NCBI GenBank assembly: GCA_964437215.1
Contig: CAYTFZ010000141.1
Location: forward strand, 1 to 5,342
Direction: 5' to 3'
Source: JAAYAN01 sp964437215
Lineage (GTDB): Bacteria; Bacteroidota; Ignavibacteria; Ignavibacteriales; Melioribacteraceae
Length of the DNA: 5,342 nucleotides
This document shows, in pieces, positions 1 to 4,653 of the stretch; the stretch's first letter is position 1, and every line of letters begins with the position of its first letter. A program made the translations under genes and the position numbers. The notes beneath the pieces are model-generated. The model saw only the letters and a list, made by a program, of their open reading frames with translations. It ran no database searches and had not been told where the DNA came from.

Positions 1-434
1 GCTTGCAAGTCGTCTTTATCCGGACCCTGCACGCGCACGGTTTCATCCATAATTTGCGCGTTAACTTTAAGTTTAGATTCTTTAATAAGCTTGGTAATGT
101 GTTTTGCATTATCTTTCGAAATTCCGCTTTGTAGTTCAATGACCTGTTTTAATCTGCCGTTAGCCGCAGGTTCTGCCTCCTTCGTTTTTAACGATTTCAG
201 TGAAAGTCCGCGTTTTATAAATTTAGATTGAAGTATATCGAAAGAAGCGCGCAAAGTGTAATCATCTTTTGTGTTTATGTTTATCAGCTTGTCTTTTTTG
301 TTAAGTTCCAGCGTTGTGTGCGAATCTTTTAAATCATATCTTTGAATAATTTCCTTGGTCGATTGGTTAATTGCGTTGTCAACTTCCTGAAAATCAATTT
401 CGGAAACCACGTCGAATGATGAATTTTTTGCCAT
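1..434 (-). CDS. yajQ: YajQ family nucleotide-binding protein (DUF520), partial: C-terminus beyond window edge
   Basis: Reading leftward from the ATG at 434-432, the frame stays open for 144 codons to the window edge. The protein begins MAKNSSFDVVSEIDFQEV and later contains KLIKESKLKVNAQIMDETVR followed by VQGPDKDDLQA. These match the E. coli YajQ pattern (SFDIVSEVDLQE; KMIKDSKLKVQAQI; DDLQA) in order and spacing. Full-length YajQ is about 163 residues, so roughly 20 C-terminal residues are missing. The family has two ferredoxin-like folds; some members bind cyclic di-GMP (established in Xanthomonas), others are described only as nucleotide- or RNA-binding, and the exact role here cannot be told. 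The start is supported by AAAGGA on the minus strand (448-443), 8 nt before the ATG. It is a cytosolic housekeeping-type gene, divergent from the uronate operon and probably unrelated to it. Confidence 0.93.
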   Translation of the reverse strand, partial: MAKNSSFDVVSEIDFQEVDNAINQSTKEIIQRYDLKDSHTTLELNKKDKLININTKDDYTLRASFDILQSKFIKRGLSLKSLKTKEAEPAANGRLKQVIELQSGISKDNAKHITKLIKESKLKVNAQIMDETVRVQGPDKDDLQ

Positions 435-466
435 TTTTAAATTCCTTTAAATAATATTAACTACCC

Positions 467-497
467 TAAAACTATAAGATACAAACAATATATGCAA
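467..497 (-). promoter_or_regulatory. Candidate yajQ promoter (Bacteroidota-type)
   Basis: On the minus strand TTGCAT occurs at 497-492 and TAGTTTTA at 474-467. The latter matches the TAnnTTTG -10 consensus at five of six defined positions. There are 20 nt between the TTG and the -10 box, the same spacing as in the rightward promoter of this region. It would start transcription near 460, leaving a short leader of about 25 nt before the yajQ ATG at 434. The region is AT-rich, so a chance match is possible. Confidence 0.4.
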
Positions 498-542
498 GAA
501 TTAAGAACTGCCGGATAATTCTGAAATCCTGAAAAGATAAAA

Positions 543-573
543 TTGACAATTGCCGTTATTTATTTTAGCTTTG
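543..573 (+). promoter_or_regulatory. Candidate promoter of the uronate operon (TTGACA / TAGCTTTG)
   Basis: TTGACA lies at 543-548 and TAGCTTTG at 566-573. TAGCTTTG is an exact match to the TAnnTTTG -10 element used by the primary sigma factor of Bacteroidota, with a TTG 20 nt upstream as the -33 element; the hexamer is also a perfect classical -35 at 17 nt spacing. Transcription would begin at about 580, inside the palindrome at 575-600. It is the best promoter-like match I find upstream of the operon, leaving about 160 nt of leader before the first ATG at 740. Confidence 0.65.
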
Positions 574-574
574 C

Positions 575-600
575 AGTTAACTTAAACGATTACTTTAACT
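575..600. promoter_or_regulatory. Candidate operator: 26-bp CG-centred imperfect palindrome over the start site
   Basis: The outer arms AGTTAA (575-580) and TTAACT (595-600) are perfect reverse complements. Counted from the centre between C587 and G588, 10 of 13 position pairs are complementary. A central CG with AT-rich half-sites (here TTAAACGATTAC) is typical of LacI/GalR-family operators, which often control sugar and uronate genes. The site begins 2 nt after the -10 box, where a bound repressor would block initiation. No regulator gene is visible in the window, so the protein family is an inference. Confidence 0.5.
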
Positions 601-635
601 CAGTTCTAAGAAGAAAATTTGTTATAAATGGTATG

Positions 636-652
636 AAATATTTGCAATATTT
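636..652. repeat. AT-rich inverted repeat, 7-bp arms
   Basis: AAATATT (636-642) and AATATTT (646-652) are perfect reverse complements separated by TGC. The stem contains only A-T pairs, so an RNA hairpin would be weak. It lies in the expected leader of the uronate operon and could be a protein-binding site, or chance in AT-rich DNA. Confidence 0.25.
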
Positions 653-720
653 TTAATGATTTTCCTGTAAAGTGTTGCTGAAAATTCTAAAAGTTTACAA
701 AATAGAACGCAAGTGTTTTA

Positions 721-734
721 ATCAAACGTTGGAT
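721..734. promoter_or_regulatory. Candidate second operator: CG-centred palindrome just upstream of the first start codon
   Basis: The sequence ATCAAACGTTGGAT pairs at 6 of 7 positions about its centre between C727 and G728. It shares AAACG at the same place relative to the centre with the palindrome at 575-600, and the two centres are 140 bp apart. It ends 5 nt before the ATG at 740 and takes up the position where a Shine-Dalgarno would lie. A secondary operator for looping or roadblock repression is possible; chance is not excluded. Confidence 0.3.
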
Positions 735-739
735 AATTT

Positions 740-1981
740 ATGAAACTGTATGCGCTGCTGATTTTAATATTTTTCACTTTTTATTTTTCTGCCTGCAAAA
801 TGAATGTTGATGATTTGGAAATTTCTCTTGTTAACAACCTAGATGCGGAAAGAAAAGCTGATATGATTTCAATAAGTATTGAGGAACTTAAAAGGCATAA
901 AAATAATTTTCATCCGGGAAATTTTATAATAATAGATAACAGAACTGAACTTCCGTATCAAATAGAAATTGATGATTCCGGAAAAGAAATGCTGATATTC
1001 CCGGTTGATATGCCGGCAAAAAGTGAAAAAGTAATAAAAATTGAATACGGCAGCGGAGTGGAAAAGAATAATTATCGCGCGCAAACTTATGCCGAGCTTG
1101 CAATGAAAACCTCCGATGCTCCTGTTAACGGGATTTACCCGGGTGGAAATTTCGAGAAAGTATTTAAAATTAAAGTTCCCGGAATCCATAAAGACCACGA
1201 CGCACTTTTCAAATATGAAGGTCCAGGCTGGGAAAGCGAATTGGTCGGCTACAGGTTGTATCTCGATAAAAGAAATGCGATTGATATTTTCGGAAAAGTT
1301 GAAAAGGGTTTATTTCTTGAAATGACAGGCATTCACGATACCGTTGCTGCGGATGATTCGTACCACAAAATGCAGACTTGGGGGATGGATATTTTTAAAG
1401 TCGGCAGCAGCGTTGGTTTAGGTTCGTTCGGAATGTTTGTAAACGATAAGATTGAAAAAGTGTCGGAAACCGACAGTGTGTTTTATGAACTGGTTTGCAA
1501 CGGTCCGGTTAAATCGGGTATAAGACTAAATTATAACGGATGGAATGTTGCCGGTAAAAAATATGATTTACAATCCGATTTAACTATAAATGCAGGAAGC
1601 AGACTTACCCGGAATGATCTAAAAATAAATGCTGATGTACAAAACTTATCAACCGGTTTGGTTAAAAACGCTGATGCGCAGTATTTTGAAAAAATCAATA
1701 CAAATGGCTGGTCGTATATAGCTCTCTACGGAAATCAATCCTTGAATAACGACAGTCTCGGGATAGCGCTTTTTTTCAATAAAAATGATTTTATTAAAAC
1801 CGCTGAAGATGAAGAAAATCATATTTTGCTGTTAAAACCTTCAAACGGTAAACTGACTTATTATTTTTGCGCTGCCTGGGAAAAAGAACCTGAGGGAATA
1901 AAAAATAAAGCACAATTTGTTGAATATCTTGAGTCGGTAATTAACAAGCTGAATAATCCTGTAAAAGTAAATTATAACTGA
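740..1981 (+). CDS. DUF4861 domain lipoprotein, possible glycan-processing protein
   Basis: This is a 413-residue protein with an N-terminal lipoprotein signal: a hydrophobic stretch (about residues 4-16) followed by FSAC with Cys19 as the expected lipidation site, so it should be attached to the outer or inner membrane. The -3 Phe is unusual but tolerated in lipoboxes. The rest is recognised as DUF4861 from KDHDALFKYEGPGWES (151-166), VGYRLYLDKRNAIDIFGK (169-186) and the Gly/Ser-rich segment around 221-232. The family is known to me mainly from gene clusters for uronate-containing polysaccharides such as pectin and alginate; I know no assured biochemical activity. It is the first gene of the operon and its stop is 8 nt before uxaC, which ties it to uronate use. 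It could be a hydrolase, lyase accessory or binding protein acting on extracytoplasmic oligosaccharides. No good Shine-Dalgarno precedes the ATG, which is common in Bacteroidota. Confidence 0.82.
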   Translation: MKLYALLILIFFTFYFSACKMNVDDLEISLVNNLDAERKADMISISIEELKRHKNNFHPGNFIIIDNRTELPYQIEIDDSGKEMLIFPVDMPAKSEKVIKIEYGSGVEKNNYRAQTYAELAMKTSDAPVNGIYPGGNFEKVFKIKVPGIHKDHDALFKYEGPGWESELVGYRLYLDKRNAIDIFGKVEKGLFLEMTGIHDTVAADDSYHKMQTWGMDIFKVGSSVGLGSFGMFVNDKIEKVSETDSVFYELVCNGPVKSGIRLNYNGWNVAGKKYDLQSDLTINAGSRLTRNDLKINADVQNLSTGLVKNADAQYFEKINTNGWSYIALYGNQSLNNDSLGIALFFNKNDFIKTAEDEENHILLLKPSNGKLTYYFCAAWEKEPEGIKNKAQFVEYLESVINKLNNPVKVNYN

Positions 1982-1984
1982 GGA
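1980..1984 (+). promoter_or_regulatory. Ribosome binding site of uxaC overlapping the upstream stop codon
   Basis: GAGGA (1980-1984) overlaps the TGA stop of the DUF4861 gene (1979-1981) and is 5 nt from the uxaC ATG at 1990. It decides the uxaC start and suggests translational coupling of the two genes. Confidence 0.6.
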
Positions 1985-1989
1985 ATAAA

Positions 1990-3234
1990 ATGCAAAAACT
2001 TGAACTGAATGAAGATCGTTTTTTTGATGCAGAACCTTCGATAAGAAAAAACGCCAGAGAAATTTATTCATCAATTTGTAATCTTCCGATAATCAGTCCG
2101 CACGGGCATGTTGATCCAAATCTTTTCGTGGAAAACAAACCTTTTACAAATCCGGCAGAATTGTTTCTTATTCCCGATCATTATGTTTTCAGGATGTTTT
2201 ATTCGCAGGGAATTCCCTTGGAAAATTTAGGAATTCCTACGGCTGACGGAAGTCCTGTTGAAACAGACCCGCGCAAAATCTGGCAGATATTTGCAGAAAA
2301 TTATTATCTATTCAANNNNNNNNNNNNNNNNNNNNNNNNNNNNNNNNNNNNNNNNNNNNNNNNNNNNNNNNNNNNNNNNNNNNNNNNNNNNNNNNNNNNN
2401 NNNNNNNNNNNNNNNACGGATTTAAATAATCCTTCGTGGAATGAAAATATTAAAGTTTTAGGAAAATTGACTGGAAAGGAAATCACGGGTTACAAACAAT
2501 TTATTGCTGCGCTCGAAAACCGCAGAGAATATTTTAAAAGTTTGGGAGCAACATCAACCGATCACGGTTTGGAAATTCCTTATATGGCGCGGATTACTGA
2601 ACAGGAAGCCGAAAAGATATTTCAAAAAGCTCTTGCCGGAAAATCCGATGCAGCTGATGCGAAAATATTTACAGCTCATATGATAATGGAAATGGGCAGA
2701 ATGAGCTGCGAAGACGGACTTGTTATGATGATTCACGCCGGATGCTTGCGAAACCATAACAAGTATATTCTTAAAAAATTCGGCCCCGATAAAGGAGGCG
2801 ATATTCCTGTTCAGGCAGAATATGTAAGAAATATGCAGGAATTTTTAAACGCTTACGGAAATGATCCAAGAATGACCGTAATTGTGTTTACGCTCGACGA
2901 GTCTGTTTATTCGCGCGAACTTGCGCCGCTTGCCGGTCATTATCCCGCAATGAAACTTGGTCCTGCCTGGTGGTTTCACGACAGCATTGAAGGAATGACG
3001 CGTTATCGCCAACTGATGACAGAAACCGGCGGTTTCTATAATACAGTTGGATTTATTGACGACACCCGCGCTTTTGTTTCAATTCCGGCACGGCACGATG
3101 TTGCACGCAGAATTGACTCTAACTTTCTTGGGAATTTAGTTGCCCGCCATATTATTTCGATGGATGAAGCGTTAAAAATAGCTTACGAATTAACAAACGG
3201 TCTCGTGAAAAAATCATTTAAATTTAACATTTAA
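1990..3234 (+). CDS. uxaC: Uronate (glucuronate) isomerase, interrupted by an assembly gap
   Basis: UxaC (EC 5.3.1.12) interconverts D-glucuronate and D-fructuronate, and also D-galacturonate and D-tagaturonate, as the first cytosolic step of hexuronate breakdown. It is an amidohydrolase-superfamily TIM barrel. Visible signatures are the metal-binding HGH (residues 38-40, in PIISPHGHVDP), PDHYVFRM, TSTDHG, MIHAGCLRNHN, the KLGPAWWFHD segment and the strand ending VGFIDDTRAF with its conserved Asp pair (3058-3063), followed by IPARHDVARR. The 100 N at 2316-2415 lie inside the gene. As written the product is 414 residues, against about 470 for the family; alignment from memory puts about 90 residues in the gap, including the conserved TTD..L.HH region, so the real gap is probably near 275 bases. 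The frame is kept on both sides and nothing indicates a broken gene. The SDR neighbour favours glucuronate over galacturonate. Confidence 0.93.
   Translation: MQKLELNEDRFFDAEPSIRKNAREIYSSICNLPIISPHGHVDPNLFVENKPFTNPAELFLIPDHYVFRMFYSQGIPLENLGIPTADGSPVETDPRKIWQIFAENYYLFXXXXXXXXXXXXXXXXXXXXXXXXXXXXXXXXXXTDLNNPSWNENIKVLGKLTGKEITGYKQFIAALENRREYFKSLGATSTDHGLEIPYMARITEQEAEKIFQKALAGKSDAADAKIFTAHMIMEMGRMSCEDGLVMMIHAGCLRNHNKYILKKFGPDKGGDIPVQAEYVRNMQEFLNAYGNDPRMTVIVFTLDESVYSRELAPLAGHYPAMKLGPAWWFHDSIEGMTRYRQLMTETGGFYNTVGFIDDTRAFVSIPARHDVARRIDSNFLGNLVARHIISMDEALKIAYELTNGLVKKSFKFNI
2316..2415. other. Assembly gap, exactly 100 N, inside uxaC
   Basis: Positions 2316-2415 are all N. A run of exactly 100 is the usual placeholder for a gap of unknown length. 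Comparison with the normal uronate isomerase length suggests the true gap is about 270-280 bases. Confidence 0.95.
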
Positions 3235-3239
3235 GAAAA

Positions 3240-3902
3240 ATGCAGAAGCAGGAAACGCTAAAAATATTTTTTGAAGAAAAAATTGTAGCTGTTGTAAGAG
3301 TTACGGATGAAGAAAAACTTACAAAAGTTATAAATGCAATTTACGAAGGCGGAATAAAAATAATTGAAATTACAATGACAGTGCCGAATGCAATTCAGCA
3401 AATTGAAAAAATAAGTGAAAAATTTGGTGATAAAATTGTAATTGGAGTTGGTTCGGTTTTAGAAAAACAAACTGCAAAGGATGCTGTATCTGCCGGAGCA
3501 AAATACGTTGTTAGTCCTGTAATTAAAAAAGAAATTATTGAAACTGCGGTAAATCTCGGAGTGCCGGTGATGCCGGGCGCTTTTACTCCCACGGAAATTT
3601 TATCGGCTTGGGAAATGGGAGCGGATGTTGTAAAAGTATTTCCTGCAGATGTTCTTGGAATGAGCTTTTTCAAGGGGGTTCTTGCTCCAATGCCATTCCT
3701 AAAAATGATGCCAACAGGCGGGGTAACTTTAACAAATGCCGGCGACTGGCTAAAAGCGGGAGCTTGCGCTGTTGGGGTTGGAACCGCACTTCTTGAAAGC
3801 GAGGCTATAAAAAACGGTGATTATTTTAAACTTACTGAAAATGCAAAAACAATAGTAAAATCGGTGAAAAATTTTGAAGAAAATATAAAGGTAAAGAAAT
3901 GA
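3240..3902 (+). CDS. eda: Bifunctional KDPG / 4-hydroxy-2-oxoglutarate aldolase
   Basis: Eda (EC 4.1.2.14 / 4.1.3.42) cleaves 2-keto-3-deoxy-6-phosphogluconate into pyruvate and glyceraldehyde 3-phosphate, the last step of glucuronate breakdown. The 220-residue length fits this class I aldolase TIM barrel. Key points are VVRV near residue 20, IIEITMTVPNA with the catalytic Glu43, GVGSVL (69-74), VVSPVI (90-95), PVMPGAFTPTE (109-119), the Schiff-base Lys132 in VKVFPAD, and the phosphate-binding PTGGV (158-162) and GVGTAL (179-184). At the position of Arg49 in the E. coli enzyme (EVTLR) this protein has Thr47, and Ser72 replaces E. coli Thr73. The ATG is 5 nt after the uxaC stop with only a weak A-rich ribosome site, and the TGA stop overlaps the next start (ATGA). 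KDPG would have to come from a KDG kinase that is not in the window. Confidence 0.93.
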   Translation: MQKQETLKIFFEEKIVAVVRVTDEEKLTKVINAIYEGGIKIIEITMTVPNAIQQIEKISEKFGDKIVIGVGSVLEKQTAKDAVSAGAKYVVSPVIKKEIIETAVNLGVPVMPGAFTPTEILSAWEMGADVVKVFPADVLGMSFFKGVLAPMPFLKMMPTGGVTLTNAGDWLKAGACAVGVGTALLESEAIKNGDYFKLTENAKTIVKSVKNFEENIKVKK

Positions 3903-4621
3903 ACAAGTATTCGTTTGACGATATCAAAGGGAAAGTAGTAGTTTTAACCGGCGGCGGCGGTGTAATCGGCAGCGCTTTTACAATGGGACTTGCATCTGCC
4001 GGAGCGAAAATTGCGGTGGTAGATTTTAATAAAGATAACGCGCAAAAAGTTGCCGATATGGTNNNNNNNNNNNNNNNNNNNNNNNNNNNNNNNNNNNNNN
4101 NNNNNNNNNNNNNNNNNNNNNNNNNNNNNNNNNNNNNNNNNNNNNNNNNNNNNNNNNNNNNNTTCAGAAGAGTTTTCGATTTGAACTTTTTGGGAACGGT
4201 TTTGCCAACAATGATTTTTACTGAAGATATGATTGGCAGAGGCGGTTCAATTATTAATATTTCTTCAATGAATTCCTACAGACCATTAACAAAAATTCCT
4301 GCATATTCAGCAGCAAAAGCAAGTATAAATAATTTAACAGAATGGCTTGCCGTGCATTTTGCAAAATTGAACATACGCGTAAACGCAATTGCTCCCGGGT
4401 TCTTCCTGACTGATCAAAACAGATTTTTATTAATTGATAAAGAAACAAACCAGCTTTCACCGCGCGGACATAAAATTATTGACGGCACGCCGATGGGAAG
4501 ATTTGGCGAACCCGAAGAATTGGTTGGAACTTTGCTGTTTTTAGTTTCGGATCTTGCAAAATTTATTACAGGCGTAATAATCCCGATTGACGGCGGATTT
4601 AACGCTTACAGCGGAGTTTAA
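3899..4621 (+). CDS. uxuB: SDR-type D-mannonate oxidoreductase (fructuronate reductase), interrupted by an assembly gap
   Basis: This short-chain dehydrogenase reduces D-fructuronate to D-mannonate with NAD(P)H (EC 1.1.1.57), the step after UxaC. It is of the Bacillus YjmF type, unrelated to the long-chain E. coli UxuB. The Rossmann motif is TGGGGVIG (residues 17-24), and the acidic VVDF after the second strand suggests NAD(H). After the gap come DLNFLGT, the catalytic Ser (codon 4265), Tyr and Lys of YSAAK (codons 4304 and 4316), NAIAPGFFLTDQNRFL, GTPMGRFGEPEEL and the ending IPIDGGFNAYSGV. These last segments are distinctive of the mannonate oxidoreductase subgroup. The 100 N at 4063-4162 remove the NNAG region. 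As written it has 240 residues, against about 275 in relatives, so the true gap is probably near 210 bases. The ATG overlaps the eda stop by 4 nt, with AAAGG at 3887-3891 as ribosome site. Confidence 0.87.
   Translation: MNKYSFDDIKGKVVVLTGGGGVIGSAFTMGLASAGAKIAVVDFNKDNAQKVADMXXXXXXXXXXXXXXXXXXXXXXXXXXXXXXXXXXFRRVFDLNFLGTVLPTMIFTEDMIGRGGSIINISSMNSYRPLTKIPAYSAAKASINNLTEWLAVHFAKLNIRVNAIAPGFFLTDQNRFLLIDKETNQLSPRGHKIIDGTPMGRFGEPEELVGTLLFLVSDLAKFITGVIIPIDGGFNAYSGV
4063..4162. other. Assembly gap, exactly 100 N, inside the SDR gene
   Basis: Positions 4063-4162 are all N, a second placeholder of exactly 100. The missing part should code for the third and fourth strands of the Rossmann fold including the NNAG motif; family length suggests about 210 bases rather than 100. 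Confidence 0.95.
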
Positions 4622-4653
4622 AAGTTTAACGATTTTTTAAGGATTGATAAATT

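Larger units (their letters stand above)
435..739. promoter_or_regulatory. Divergent intergenic regulatory region
   Basis: These 305 bases separate yajQ from the rightward uronate operon and hold no credible gene. What can be seen is a rightward Bacteroidota-type promoter (543-573), a 26-bp palindrome overlapping the expected rightward start site (575-600), an AT-rich inverted repeat (636-652), a second CG-centred palindrome abutting the first start codon (721-734) and a weaker leftward promoter candidate (467-497). If the rightward promoter is right, the operon has a leader of about 160 nt, long enough for extra control, but I see no recognisable riboswitch fold or attenuator. Confidence 0.7.

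Noticed and set aside
636..652. Inverted repeat as a rho-independent terminator
   Set aside because: The stem is only A-T pairs with a 3-nt loop and lies between promoter and operon, so it would not terminate efficiently.
869..1198. Open frame of 109 codons on the minus strand inside the DUF4861 gene
   Set aside because: It lies wholly within a recognised gene and its translation is low-complexity and hydrophobic, without family resemblance; it is a by-product of AT-rich coding sequence.
1841..2074. Minus-strand open frame spanning the DUF4861/uxaC junction
   Set aside because: It crosses two good sense genes; its translation is rich in Phe, Tyr and Ile as expected of reversed AT-rich coding DNA.
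2316..2415. Possibility that uxaC is a pseudogene or carries a real internal deletion
   Set aside because: Both flanks are highly conserved and in frame, and the break coincides exactly with a 100-N placeholder, so the shortening is an assembly matter.
3395..3673. Open frame of 92 codons on the minus strand inside eda
   Set aside because: Fully covered by a well-conserved aldolase gene, with no ribosome site or recognisable domain.
4254..4460. Minus-strand open frame opposite the SDR catalytic region
   Set aside because: Antisense to the conserved YSAAK segment of a clear SDR gene; composition follows from the sense codons.
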